From Liolophura sinensis (lineage: Eukaryota; Mollusca; Polyplacophora; Chitonida; Chitonidae), in contig NC_088307.1 in the NCBI RefSeq assembly GCF_032854445.1, positions 434,001 through 498,000 on the forward strand: 64,000 bases of DNA. The letters are read 5' to 3'. Each line of letters opens with the position of its first letter. The stretch's first letter is position 1. Below the pieces are notes generated by a model, which saw only the letters and a list, made by a program, of their open reading frames with translations, made no database searches and had not been told where the DNA came from. Positions 12,380-24,790 of the stretch are shown piece by piece. The position numbers were made by a program, and so were the translations under genes.

Positions 12380-14110
12380 TAGGAAGGGGAAGCCCAAGAG
12401 GAAAGCACTACACGCCACATTCATGTGTGTGACAGGCCTAGAGGAAAGCACTACACGTCACAATCATGTTTATGACAAACTTAGAGGAAAGCCCTACACG
12501 CCACGTATATTGGTGATAAACCTAGAGGAAAGCACTACACGCCAAATTAATACGACTGATAAACCTAACAGAAAGCACTACACGCCACATTCATGTGTGT
12601 GATAAACCTACGGGAAAGCACTACATGCCACATTTGTGTATGTGATAAACCTACAGGAAAGCACTACATGCCATATTTATGTGTGTGATAAACCTAGAGG
12701 AAAGCACTACATGCCACATTTATGTGTGTGATAAACCTACAGGAAAGCACTACATGCCACATTCATGTGTGTGATAAACCTAGAGGAAAGCACTACACGC
12801 CACATGTATGTGTGTGACAGACCTAGAGGAAAGCACTACACGTCACATTTATGTATGTGACAAACCTAGAAGAAAGCACTAGACGCTACATTCATGTGTG
12901 TGACAAACCTAGAGGAAAGCACTAAATGCAAAATTCATGTGTGTGACAAACCTAGAGGAAAGCACTACCCGCTACAATCATGTGTGACAAACCTAGAGGA
13001 AAGCACTACATGCCACATTCATGTGTGTCACAGACCTGGAGGAAAGCACTACACGCCACATTCATGTGAGTCACAGACCTGGAAGAAAGCACTACACTCC
13101 ACATTCGTATGTGTGATAAACATAGAGGAAAGCACTACACGCCAAATCCATATGTGTGATAAACCTAGATAAAAACACTACATGCCAGATTCATGTGTGA
13201 TAAACCGAGAGGAAAGCACTACATGCTACATTTATGTGTGTGAGAAACTTAAAGGAAAGCCCTACACGTCACATGCCACATTCATATGTGTGACAAACCT
13301 AGAGGAAAGCACTACATGCCACATTCATGTGTGTGACAGGCCTAGAGGAAAGCACTACACGTCACAATCATGTTTATGACAAACTTAGAGGAAAGCCCTA
13401 CACGCCACGTATATTGGTGATAAACCTAGAGGAAAGCACTACACGCCAAATTAATACGACTGATAAACCTAACAGAAAGCACTACACGCCACATTCATGT
13501 GTGTGATAAACCTACGGGAAAGCACTACATGCCACATTTGTGTATGTGATAAACCTACAGGAAAGCGCTACATGCCATATTTATGTGTGTGATAAACCTA
13601 GAGGAAAGCACTACATGCCACATTTATGTGTGTGATAAACCTACAGGAAAGCACTACATGCCACATTCATGTGTGTGATAAACCTAGAGGAAAGCACTAC
13701 ACGCCACATTCATGTGTGTGACAGACCTAGAGGAAAGCACTACATGCCACATCCATGTGTGATAAACCTATAGGAAAGCACTACACGCCACATGTATGTG
13801 TGTGACAGACCTAGAGGAAAGCACTACACGTCACATTTATGTATGTGACAAACCTAGAAGAAAGCACTAGACGCTACATTCATGTGTGTGACAAACCTAG
13901 AGGAAAGCACTAAATGCAAAATTCATGTGTGTGACAAACCTAGAGGAAAGCACTACCCGCTACAATCATGTGTGACAAACCTAGAGGAAAGTCCTACACG
14001 CCACATTCATATGTGTGACAAATTTAGAGGAAAGTCCTACACGCCAAATTCGTATGTGTGATAAACCTAGAGGAAAGTCCTGCACGCCATGGCCATGTAT
14101 GTGACAAACC
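12380..14110. repeat. 43-bp minisatellite with internal segmental duplication
   Basis: Units contain CCTAGAGGAAAGCACTACAC, then GCCACATTCATGTGTGTGA. A stretch starting at 12421 recurs at 13324 with the same unit-by-unit variants; further right the offset is about 988, so two units were gained in one copy. Confidence 0.95.
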
Positions 14111-14129
14111 TGCAATGCACAGACGCAGA

Positions 14130-14230
14130 CAAACCGTTCTGAGCTGGGTTTGAACACAAAATACAATTGCCCGATAACTAGTCGTCCTGAGTGGTTGGGA
14201 CGCACTTGACAACTGAGCTAGTGTGTATGT
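14130..14230 (-). mobile_element. tRNA-like SINE head fragment
   Basis: On the minus strand CTAGCTCAGTTGTCA (A box) and GTGTTCAAACCCAGC (B box) occur at SINE-like spacing; it is too long and unpaired to be a working tRNA. Confidence 0.45.
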
Positions 14231-14284
14231 TACACGTGGCGCATTATGATCACTCTGACATCGTGTTTCACTGTCTTGTTCTTT

Positions 14285-14640
14285 TGTTGATAAATCTAGA
14301 ATCATAACCGACGTTCGTACACCATCCGCCAACGATAACCGAAGATGTACACCAACCGTCATCCAGAATGGACGTTCGTATACAATCCGCCAACCATAAT
14401 GGGCGTTCCCACACCATCCTCCAACGATAACCGAAGTTCGTACACCATCCGTCCAACAGAATGGACGTTCGTACACCATCCACCAACATAATAGACGCTC
14501 ATACACCATTCGTCAACCATAATGAAGTTCGTACACCATCCGTCAACCATAATGAAGTTCGTACACCATCCGTCCATCATGATGGACGTTCGTACACCAT
14601 CCGTCAACCGTAATGAACGCTCGTATACAATGGAGGTCTC
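14285..14640. repeat. About 31-bp minisatellite
   Basis: Repeated ACGTTCGTACACCATCCG with CAACCATAATG; a dozen copies. Confidence 0.85.
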
Positions 14641-14769
14641 TGCTGTGACAAACCGAATATTAAACCCAATCCAAGCACTCACATTTTTCTGTAACTCATT
14701 TTTTATGCTGGAATGCAGTGCTGCACTCTGTCGACTCCATCTTCTATAGACTGCTGTCATCTTCATCCT

Positions 14770-15165
14770 TCTGCACATTGTTTTCTCCACTAGGATCTAT
14801 CCTTATAGACGATATTGTTTTCTCCACAAAGATACAGGATATTGTTTTCTCCACGAGGATCTACCTTTATAATGGATAATCTTTTCGGCACACGTTTTCG
14901 TCACCTTTATAGTTGTAGAGGATATCGTTGTCTCCTGGATTTATCCTTCCAGAGGATATTCTTTTATTCACAAACGTCTAGTTTTGTGGAGGGTATTGTT
15001 TCTCCGCAAGGATTCACCCTCATACATGATAATATTTTCTCACAGGGACACAGGATATTGTTTTTACCATTAGGGTCTACCCTAAGAGGGGATATTGTTT
15101 TCTCCACAGGGATACAGAATATTGTTGTCTCCATAACAATCTCCCTTTCATATACCGGATAGTGT
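14770..15165. repeat. Degenerate repeat, about 35 bp
   Basis: Recurring GATATTGTTTTCTCCAC and GGATCTACCCTTAT phrases with poor conservation. Confidence 0.6.
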
Positions 15166-15374
15166 TTTAACGCTTGTGGCGTGTGAGTTGTTAAAGTGTG
15201 ATTTATTTGTTGTTGTTTTCTGTGGTGTTTCGCGACGTACTGAAGAGTATCTAACCGATACGACGGCTGCCAGCATAATTTTTAGAGGTACCCGGGACGG
15301 ATGTTGGGAAAACCCACCACATTCGGCAGTGTGCAGATACAAACCCGATTGTTGTGTGCAGGTGTGGATATGTT

Positions 15375-16070
15375 TATTAATGGTATGTGTAGATACTGAT
15401 ACATGTTTAATGTGTGCAGGTATGAATATTTTTGTCATGTGCAGATACCGATACACATTTGATGTGTTCAGGTATGGACAAGATTATGTGCAGATACGTA
15501 TACGTTTAATGTCTGCAGGTGCGGGCGTGTTTGTTGCAGATTCGAACCCGTTTGATGTGTTCAGATACGGATACGTTTGTTATGTGCAGATACGGATACA
15601 CATTTGATGTGTTCAGGTGTGGATACGTTTGTTATATGCAGATATGGATACACACTTGATGTGTTCAGATATGGATACATTTGTTATTTGCAGATATGGA
15701 CCCGTTTGATGGGTTCAGATACGGATACGTTTGTTATATGCAGATATGGATACACACTTGATGTGTTCAGATATGGATACATTTGTTGTGTACAGATATG
15801 GACACGTTTGATGAGTTCAGATATGGATACGTTTGTTATATGCGGATATGGATACACATTTGATGTGTTCAGATATGGATACATTTGATGTGTTCAGATA
15901 TGGATACATTTGATGTGTTCAGATATGGATACATTTGTTGTGTGCAGATATGGATACACATTTGATGTGTTCAGATATGGATACGTTTGTTATGTGCAGA
16001 TACGGATACACGTTAGATGTATACAAATACTGATACCTTTGACGTGTAACAATACGTTTAAATTTGGTAC
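15375..16070. repeat. 52-bp minisatellite built of two related 26-bp halves
   Basis: Alternating TTGATGTGTTCAGATATGGA and TTGTTATGTGCAGATATGGA halves; about 13 dimers. Right-hand units are the most uniform. Confidence 0.9.
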
Positions 16071-16249
16071 ATGTGGATAGGTTTTAATCTGAAATAGTAG
16101 TTTTTTTTACTTCTGTTAAGGCAATAAGAGCATGGGAGATGCAAAGCGATCGTCACGATATTGCTGAAATAACATTGATGAAGAGTTTATCAGGTGAGAA
16201 CAAGGGAGAATCTGTATTATAAAAAAGAGATATACCAGAGATTTCTTTG

Positions 16250-16316
16250 GTATGGTCACTTGCTTGATATGGTCATTTGCTTGGTATGGTCATTCGCTTG
16301 GTATGGTCATTTCTTT
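16250..16316. repeat. 17-bp array, left block
   Basis: Four units of TTGGTATGGTCATTTGC type, the same family as 16795-17045. Confidence 0.8.
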
Positions 16317-16429
16317 TGTCTGGTAATTTTTGATGACGTATGGCTTCTTTCAGAGGCATTTAGGAATTGGGATGGTATAGATTGACAGAGGCATTACTTA
16401 TGGATAACAACTCCTGGATTTATTGTGTT

Positions 16430-16850
16430 GGTGACGTTTCGATGAAGGTTCTTACATCGTTATCAAACCATATGAACATACAGAGATACAAGACAACATA
16501 TATACAGTAAGAGAGTGAGTGGTGTCAAAAACAGGCAACAATGTAACATAGATAATAACTTCAGGGTTAATGGCTTCGGGGTTTAAGGCGGTCACTGTCT
16601 AATCTGATGAGGTCATTGTAGGCACTCGGTAGGTGGTACCCGCTGTCTCGATTAAGCTGTGGATTGTGTCGTCGGATCATGATGGCTTCCAGCAGTTTCC
16701 TTCTTTTATAGTCTGACTGGTTGTTTTGTAGGGTATGAACTGTGTTCCATTGGAGTTGGTGTTCTGGATGGGCTCTAATGTGGTCACTGAGGGCTGTCAT
16801 TTCTTTGGTATGGTCATTTGTTTGGTATGGTCGTTTATTTGGCATGGTCA
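16430..16850 (-). mobile_element. Penelope-like element 3' fragment (GIY-YIG C-terminus)
   Basis: The minus-strand frame with stop at 16569-16567 reads TALSDHIRAHPEHQLQWNTV, then KRRKLLEAIMIRRHNPQLNR and SGYHLPSAYNDLI. This is the pattern I associate with the end of the GIY-YIG nuclease region of Penelope-like retroelements (basic RRKLLEAI.I, then NRD.G..LP..Y..L). It is followed by 3' UTR-like TGACGTTTCGATG in the opposite reading. Only the C-terminal part is present, so it is a dead copy. Confidence 0.7.
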
Positions 16851-17045
16851 TTTGTTTGGTATGGTCATTTGTTTGGTATGGTCACTTGCTTGGTATGGTC
16901 ATTTGTTTGGTATGGTCACTTGCTGGATGTGGTCATTTCTTTGGTATGGTCGTTTGGTTGATATGTTCATTTGTTTGGTATGGTCATTTATTTGGTATGG
17001 TCATTTGCGTGGTATGGTCATTTATTTGGCATGGTCTTCTTTGTA
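16795..17045. repeat. 17-bp minisatellite, right block
   Basis: About 15 units of TTGGTATGGTCATTTGT. On the minus strand the unit reads into Thr-Asn-Asp-His-Thr-Lys at the 5' edge of the PLE frame. Confidence 0.9.
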
Positions 17046-17219
17046 TGGTATTGCTATGTTTATATCATCTGATATAATCATCTTGTTCTGTCTTCTTCAG
17101 CATCTTTCTACCAACTAATGACAACTAGACCTTGAAAGATAAAGCCACGTGTTCGAATTAAGCTCTCGCTACGTTAGCTGCGGCAGTTTTTGAGGGGATT
17201 TCTCAAGTACCCGGTGATG

Positions 17220-17408
17220 TGTTGTACTTTCATCATCTCACCTGCTGTAGTTTCATCACCTCACCTGTTGTAGTTTCGTCATCTCACCTGTTGTAGTTTC
17301 ATCATCTCACTTGTTGTAGTTTCATCATCTCACCTGTTGTAGTTTCATCATCTCACCTGTTGTAGTTTCATCCTCTCACCTGTTATAGTTTCATCATCTC
17401 ACCTGATC
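17220..17408. repeat. 23-bp minisatellite
   Basis: Eight units of TTTCATCATCTCACCTGTTG plus TAG. Confidence 0.92.
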
Positions 17409-17815
17409 CTAAGCCTTATTCCTTCTCAATAGTCAAATATGCTTGAACTTCACGTAAACATAAATCCAATACATAATTAAGTATTGCCTTGGCTTTAAGG
17501 GCTGAATGATTGACGTTACAATGTTCAGTCAGACGGTTTGCCATAACAAGGTTAACAGAATCTGATACTATATATTCTTTAGTCTATAAAGGAACGAAAA
17601 TATCTTGACAGCTTTCACGCCAGATTTCTGTTCCAGAGATTGTGTTTTTGAGTGGCGACCCCGAGTTGGCTTTGGTTTCTTCGTCTGATGGCTGAGGAAT
17701 TAAATACTGACAGGGGGCAAGCTATGGATAGGTTTTGGAAAGAAAGCCGGTACGACCGAGACAAATTGATAGCTTGGATACCAGAGACATCCAATATGCC
17801 AAAATTCAAGCTCAC

Positions 17816-17954
17816 CTTGTCGTGATGACACTTCCGTCAGTTGCCTGTTCCCTGGCGAAATATTCAATCACAAAAGCATTGCCACAGCCTTGCACTATTA
17901 CCTCGCATTTTAAGACAGCCTGATTCACATTTACACGAAAGAATCTTCGTATAG
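17816..17954 (-). CDS. Candidate exon, unrecognised protein
   Basis: 139 nt between a strong acceptor (TCTTTTTCAG) and donor ACAAG|GTGAGC. It encodes AIRRFFRVNVNQAVLKCEVI, then QGCGNAFVIEYFAREQATDG. Its two cysteines and alternating hydrophobic pattern suggest an extracellular beta domain. It could be an upstream exon of the same minus-strand gene, but its end phase does not join directly to 11289-11568, so intermediate exons would be needed. Confidence 0.45.
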
Positions 17955-18144
17955 CTGAAAAAGATAATACACCCTTTCTCAGTTGAAGTAGTCCACAACA
18001 AAGGTTGACCCATGCAGGTAAAACAAGAAACCAACCAGAGATTGCAAAGATGTATGTCCTCCTTTCTCTCCGGAAATGTATAAATGTAGCACATTCAGCC
18101 ATTGCGCAGTATCAGAAAAAAATTTAGAGACCGAGTGTACTGGT

Positions 18145-18228
18145 GTGCACTTAGCCTTGACCTCATTGGTGGGAGGCTACAGCAATCATCAGGAAAGCAT
18201 CTTATATCACTCAGCCACAGAGGGTCCT
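18145..18228 (-). mobile_element. SINE head remnant
   Basis: The minus strand has CTCTGTGGCTGAGTGATATA and CCTCCCACCAATGAGGTC, a diverged form of the tRNA-like head of the 4985-5245 SINE. Confidence 0.5.
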
Positions 18229-18789
18229 GTCTACATGTATAGGTTTGAGAATCCTACATGTATGCTATATCATACACTTGATACACACATCTTCTGTTGT
18301 ACGGACAAGTGCAGACAGCTACACATAAATCCAAACACTTGCACACTATCTTGCACACTTTGTGTAAGTTTAAGTTACATATGCCCCATGATACCAGAGT
18401 TATGTCCAAATGCATGTATGTAGTTAGAATATGTCAAGCACAAATTTACCAATCACTGGACCTTAAAAATAGGCAAAAGGGCAGACAACTTCAAAAACCG
18501 ATGAAAATGTGAAAAAGTAACCTGATGATGCACAACGACTGGTAATTTTGCATATTATGTGCGACATTGAGAATCCCAAGCTAAATGATGCCTAAGATAT
18601 GTCTCAATTTAATTTCCTCTCACATACCAACAGTAGTAAAATACCAATCTCCTAAAAGAGATCGAAATGTGAAAAAATAACCTGACTGTGCTCAGCTTTA
18701 GGGGCAGAATACTCCTGTTGCAATTTCCATGACAACATACAGTGAAGTAATACGTCGCCACAGTAAATGTTCTTGGAACAGCGTTGCGA

Positions 18790-18955
18790 CAGCTTTGTAG
18801 AATGGGACCCAGACCCCCAGGGAGTTTATAGATCGGGAGCCAGGTCCTCAGCGAGTTTGAAGAACGGGTGCCATTATGTGCAGAACGGGAGACAGGCCCC
18901 CAGCGAGTTTGTAGAACGGGAGCCAGGTCTCCAGCGAGTTTGTAGAACAGGCGAA
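18790..18955. repeat. Short array, about 33 bp
   Basis: Four or five imperfect copies of CAGCGAGTTTGTAGAACGGG with AGCCAGGTC. Confidence 0.75.
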
Positions 18956-19384
18956 CGGCCGAACGGAAAGACGGATATAGCGTTCGCTATATGCCCCCAC
19001 CCCCACCCCTCACTAAAGCCGTTGACATAATAATGAATTGCATTTAATGGAAAAGTTTCGACTTGGAACTCTTTTGTCATCCCTTTCTTGACATTAATTT
19101 ACTGATCACCGGTTTCACCCTTTTTCAGAGGAATAAATGACACCTCCTTCCTTTAAGAACTTCTCCATTTTGACAAGTCACATGATACAGTTGGTCTTTT
19201 TTCTACTTTCAACGATAAAGAATTCGAACTCGAAACTTCCCTGTTAATGTAAGCAATAACACTGTTTTACCTCTTAATGCGTGCATTCATATACGTATGT
19301 CTTAAATTGTATTATATCTCAATTAGTTTTGATGTCAATACGTGACTACGCAGATAGTTCTAGACCTAGGTTTGTTATGATTTT

Positions 19385-19862
19385 GAGTAGCAAAGAGTGC
19401 ATGACCTCGGTTTCTCAAGGTTTTGAATAGCGAAGAGTATATTACCTCGAATTTTCATGGTTTTGGGTAGCGAAGAGTGCATGACCTCGGTTTGACATGG
19501 TTTTGAGTAGCGAAGAGTGCATGACCTCAGTTTGTCACGATTTTGAGTAGCGAAGAGTGCATGACCTCAGATGGCTATGGTTTTGAGTAGCGAAATGTGC
19601 ATGATCTCGGCTTGTCACGATTTTGAGTAGCGAAGAGTGCATGACCTGTGTTTGTCATGACTTGGAATAGCGAAGAGTGCATGATTTCGGTTTGTCATGG
19701 TTTTGAGTACCAAAGAATGCATGACCTCAGCAGGTCATTGTTTTTGGTAGCAAAGAGTGCATTATCTCGGTTTGTCAAAGTTTTGGGTGCCGAAGAATGC
19801 AAGACCTCGGTTTGTCATGGTTTTGGGTGCCGAAGAATGCATGACCTCGGTTTGTCATGGTT
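19385..19862. repeat. 40-bp minisatellite
   Basis: Twelve units of TTTTGAGTAGCGAAGAGTGC with ATGACCTCGGTTTGTCATGG; spacing 40 bp at 19461 and 19501. Confidence 0.93.
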
Positions 19863-20089
19863 TTTCAACACAAATAATTGTCATAAATACTTGGAAAGGT
19901 TATTAAACATGGAAACACACAACAAAAAATAGCTGTGGCGGGTTTCCACCCATTACTGACCAATTTCTATACTTGTGAAATTTGTTCTTTACATGTGGCA
20001 GTGCTTCATGGCTGTAGAGGTTATTAGAGATTTAGACAGTAAATATACAGGTCAAATACTTAACTGATTTTTCATCTTTAAAGCAGACG

Positions 20090-20485
20090 AGATAGAGCGG
20101 AGGGCCAAGTTCAATGCCCTGTATCTTATCGTATTTTGAGATATAGACCAGAGGGTCAGGTTTCATGTCTTGTATCTTATCTCAGTTTGCTACATAGACC
20201 AGATGGCCAGGCTTAATGCCATGTATCTTATCGCACTTTGTGACATACACCAGAGGGCCAGGTTTAATGTCCTGTATCTTATTGAATTTTGAGATATAGA
20301 CCAGAGGGCCAGGTTTCATGCCCTGTATCTTATCTCCGTTTGCTACATTGACGAGATGGCCAGGTTTAATTCCATGTATCTTATCGCATTTTGAGATATA
20401 GACCAGAGGGCCAGGTTTAGTGTCCTGTTATCGTATCGCAGTTTGCTACATAGACCAGATGGTCAGGTTTAATGCCCTGTGCCTT
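20090..20485. repeat. 51-bp minisatellite
   Basis: Units carry AGACCAGAGGGCCAGGTTTA and CCTGTATCTTATCGCA; starts at 20145, 20196 and 20247 show 51-bp spacing. Confidence 0.9.
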
Positions 20486-20869
20486 TGTTGTTAGCTTGAT
20501 ATACAGCTGAAAGAGTTTTAAAACTCAGACAATATCTATCCCGGACTGCCACGTCGACAATTTTCAGAAAAATGACGCCGTTTTCTGCGATTTGACGGCA
20601 TTTTTTCAACTTCGGAATAGGTGATGGGTCGCAAAAGTGTCATCCTATCCGACATTCTCTTTAAGAATTACATGCCCTGTAAACATAATGTGTGGGATAC
20701 ACTTTTCACGGCAAATCACCCTGCGCGAAGATCAAGAAAAATTGCAAAAATGGCAGACGTTGATTTGAATTTTCCGATTCGAAAGTTTAAACGGCTGGGT
20801 CTACTGTTGAAAGATGGTTTACCAATGTTGGCTTTGAAATATTACCCCAGCCAGGAAAGACAAGTGGGC

Positions 20870-21070
20870 ACAATATGGGTCTTAAGTGGGCAGATCAGTG
20901 GTGCCTAATTGGGCTACCCAACCTACACCTGTGTCATTTTGGAGGCAGGTTCCAAATGGGTCCAAAGTAGGCTTCCCACTGGGTCCAGCATGGGGTTTGG
21001 GTGGGCTGACACCGGTTTGTGTGTGGGTTTTCGATCAGCCCCAGGTGAGCTGCACATGGACATACACAGT
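20870..21070. repeat. TGGGC/GCCCA-rich block, possible mobile-element terminal region
   Basis: Many short direct and inverted TGGGC/GGGTCC words (AAGTGGGCAG, ATTGGGCTAC, AAATGGGTCC, GTGGGCTGAC). A similar block occurs at 22410-22590. The nature of the element is unknown. Confidence 0.3.
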
Positions 21071-21189
21071 TCCTCCCACGCCCATCCTACCATACAAAAA
21101 TTCTTGTTCGCATTACGTCGTACCTTACTACTTGATTGTTGAACGACAGTGCTTTACGACGCATATGCGTTGGTATTTCACTTAAATGA

Positions 21190-22310
21190 GGCTGTCAAAT
21201 TTACGCTTGCGGGAAACCAGGTATTGCCATACCTTAATTGGCAGATATACCTGTCAAAAGTAATGACGTAAAACTGCAGCAGATACAGCGAGAGCCAGAC
21301 TAAAAAAACAACACCTTATTGTTCAAGGGCCAGTGGTCTGCAATGAGTCAGGGGGGTCATACAGGCTTGGTAGACTACAGAAACAAAAACCTGGTCCAAT
21401 AACCACATCAAACCGAGTGCAGTTTCGACACTTTATAACTGAAAACAAAACTTCAAAAAACTTCACCTAAGTAGAGAATGGTTTTTCATTTGAGTCTCAT
21501 TTAATTTCAGTCCTTTCGTGGTGCGAGATAGCAAAGTCAGATATGCCGGTCGAAAATTAGGTTTCATTGCCTGAGGTCTGGCACGAGATTCACAAAAAAA
21601 GATGTGACAGTACATTTTATTTCTGCGGCTAATTTTCAACAATCCACACCAAAAGAGCCATAAAGTAAAGTTTTGTTAGCCTATTCTTAGTACCCTTCAT
21701 CACGGTGGGTGCAACAAGGGACTCTCCGGATCTTCTTGCCCTCCTCCCATCCCTGTCCCTTGGGGCGAAAAAAACACTTGCTCAAGTTGATGTCTTGTAC
21801 ATGTTTCCGTATGAGGATTTTTTGATGGATCCTGTAAAACAGAAATGATAATAGTTTACTTGCTGTTTACATTTGTTAACATGTTTTCCATAAAACATCT
21901 ATCTCAAAATTAATTACACAACATTATACTCACAGCTGTGAATCTCTGTCAAAATTTGGGACGAATTAAAACTGCATGACTAGCCTACTGACAAAAGAGA
22001 GCCATTGATATAAGAAGTGCTAATTGCCTATCCTCGATAAGTTCCTTCCCTGTGAAAGTTATAAAAGGCCAAATAATTAAGAGACAGGAAAAGTTTTGCT
22101 AACCTGGAATTAGTGGAGATCATAAGGTCACTAGTTTAATTTTATTAGAATAAATACCATTTGCCGTAAACATTCATTAAATGCAAATGGGGCATCAGGT
22201 GAAGGGACATAACTCTGCAACAATAGTACTAAGGCTAAAAAAACCCAGTAATATGCACATACTGTAAAATTTTGACTTCAGTTTATTATTTATTTAGTTC
22301 AGTTTATCAT
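21190..22310. other. No recognised gene or repeat
   Basis: AT-rich unique-looking sequence on both strands; no exon with good splice sites and no array was seen. Confidence 0.4.
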
Positions 22311-22319
22311 TTATTTAGT

Positions 22320-22385
22320 TCTGTTTATTATTTATTTAGTGTTTTACATCGTACTCAAGAATATTTCACTCACACGACGGCAGAA
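22320..22385 (-). mobile_element. SINE tail fragment
   Basis: GTGTTTTACATCGTACTCAA then GAATATTTCACTCACACGAC preceded by TTATTTAG runs: the 3' end of the common SINE in minus orientation, truncated at the right. Confidence 0.8.
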
Positions 22386-23639
22386 AAGTGGACGAACGGA
22401 AATAGCGGAAATCATGCCCACATTGGCTAAAGATGGGAAACAGTTTGCGATTTTCACTCAGGTGTTGGATAGGTTGGTCGCACCAAAGATGGGCAAGACA
22501 GGCTGGGCGCCACTTCCAGCCCAAGCCTAGTTACGCCCACCAAATTCCCACATTGGTGTATATAACCGAGGCTGGGCGTTACGGTAAGAAAGATCAGCTT
22601 GTCTTTGGGCTAGTAGCAGTTCACCAGTTACCACTGCGTCACGCAGACATAAGCTAACGATCCCCACACGTGGATTTGCCGGTTCTACTACGAATAAAGG
22701 TAAGTTACATGTAAATTAAACACTGTCCTTTGGGCCAGCATAAAACTGTTTTGATTTGCTTGGAGCTTGAATCCATATACATACTGTGCCTATCCCAATA
22801 TGATTATAATTTTGTCGACGACTGACTTGTAGGCCAAAGTACTTGTGTAACCCTACGGTACCATTACGTGTGCTGATTCTCTTTCAGTTTGACTCGATCA
22901 GTATGCTCAGTAAAAAAGGTTTTCGAATATTACCGATTCTCCATAAATTCTGAATAAAGTTTTCGTTGTCCTGAGTAATGTATTTCTAGACACGTGTGTG
23001 ACAGGCAGGCAAATTGGCAAGGCATACAAGTCTAAATGCAGAGAATTCAAAAGTAATAACTTACCATTATTACGGACTACTGCCCATACATATGTCTGGC
23101 TGCGTAGTCAGATTTTTCAAATGTGTAAGACATAAAGATTTTTCTGATTTTTAACGGTGTTGTCTTTAAATCTTACACAACTACAACTAGCCTGTTTAAT
23201 TAACTTCCTTTGGTGCATACAAAAAAAACACAGTCTACGTATATGTATAATAATTTTAAACTAATAATCCGAAGTAAATAATAGGCTCTCTTCTCTTTTC
23301 GTGTCACTCAGGTTGTGGCCAGTTGGTATATCCATACTCGAACAGAGTAAACGCAAAAAGACGTTTCCATCCACCTTCATAATGATTTTAAAAACAATGT
23401 TGATGCCATGCCGCTCGTTTCCATGGACTGTGGCTGTGCCAAAAAGACAGGCCCTCGAAGGTTTTGTAACAGAGTGCTAAACCATACAGTTATTCAGGCC
23501 AGGATATGGAAGAAAATTAAGGCTGCGATTAATCTGTTGAAAATTAATTGTTTCATTATTAAAATGAGGCAATTACAGGCCAATAAAAATGTATCAAAAT
23601 AGGTCTATTTAAAAACTGGGATATTTGAAGGACAACATT

Positions 23640-24790
23640 ATGGTAGACACACTAAATATACATCAGCAGTTACCTTTGATAGATGTCCTTGTCAGAAGAG
23701 ATGACAAGCTACAAACCAGTGTTTATCGTAAACCAATGCACACGCAAAAATAAAAATAAACCAAAACAAAAACTGACATCATATTAACACTAACCAAGGC
23801 CAACTAACTAACTAACCAAGACTAACACTAACTAAGCCGTCAATTTATCATCTAATCAACAAGCCCTAATCGGAGATAGCCCATCTCAAGACAATGTTTA
23901 CTGAACGGAATAACTACCCTCCGGTCCTTACAAACAAGATAATTTCTCACATCATCAGACCATCTAGCAACACTCAAACTGCCAGCTAAGGATCCATCAC
24001 CTATTACGGTCACACACCCCTCCATCGGCAAAATCAGCTACCAGACAAGACACCTCTTAAAACAGGTCCACTTTCACACTTTTTTCAGTAACAGCAACAC
24101 CTTACAAGGCTATTTGAACGCTTCAGGATAACGACCTCCAGTCACCAGCCAACTCCCGCCAAGGTTGTTTCATGAAATTACATGTTCATGTAATCAACAC
24201 CATATTGAAGGAACTTCTAGGCCGTTACCATTTGGGACCAAGGAGCACCAGAACTCAGTAAAATTCCAGGACTCTAAATCTGCCATGTGAGACCATATTA
24301 GGTTAAATTCCCGCCTCACGATTAACTGGTCACGGGTCAGGCCCTTGAAAACTAAAATAACCAGCACCACTACAAGAAAGCTGATGGAAGCCATTGAAAT
24401 ACGCCGATCAAAGTCACATACTAACTGAGATAATGGATTCCTAATGCCCCCTGCCTACAGTGATCTCATCTCAGCAGACAGACCCTAGACTACCACCCCA
24501 TCCTGACTGACACCTGTGCCCGTAGTTGTCCCTAGGTTATTGTTCAACTGACGTATGTTTCGTTTTGTATGTTTCATCTATTGGCCAATTGCTCAATCAA
24601 CAATGCCATCCTCCCTTGTGAATCTTGTCAATCCGTTGTATGTTTCCTCTTTGTCCATATCTTGAAATCAACAACTTAGCCTCTCTTTAAATACCCATTG
24701 CTGTTACCCGTTGATCGTTATGCCCGATAATTGTATTAGTACCTAGACCGAATCATCACTCACTGAATAAATAGAGGCTGTTATCTGATT
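23640..24790 (+). mobile_element. Degraded Penelope-like element (RT end and GIY-YIG end)
   Basis: Near 23670-23745 the plus strand reads LPLIDVLVRRDDKLQTSVYR then KPMHT, the reverse-transcriptase C-terminal phrase of Penelope-like elements. At about 24318-24490 it reads INWSRVRPLKTKITSTTTRK, LMEAIEIRRSKSHTN, a stop, then DNGFLMPPAYSDLISADRP and stop, the end of the GIY-YIG region. In-frame stops and the loss of sequence between show it is dead. It differs from the element at 16430-16850. Confidence 0.7.

Noticed and set aside
20621-20908. Plus-strand 95-codon frame
   Set aside because: No splice sites, homology or codon pattern; it runs into the TGGGC-rich block thought to be mobile-element sequence.
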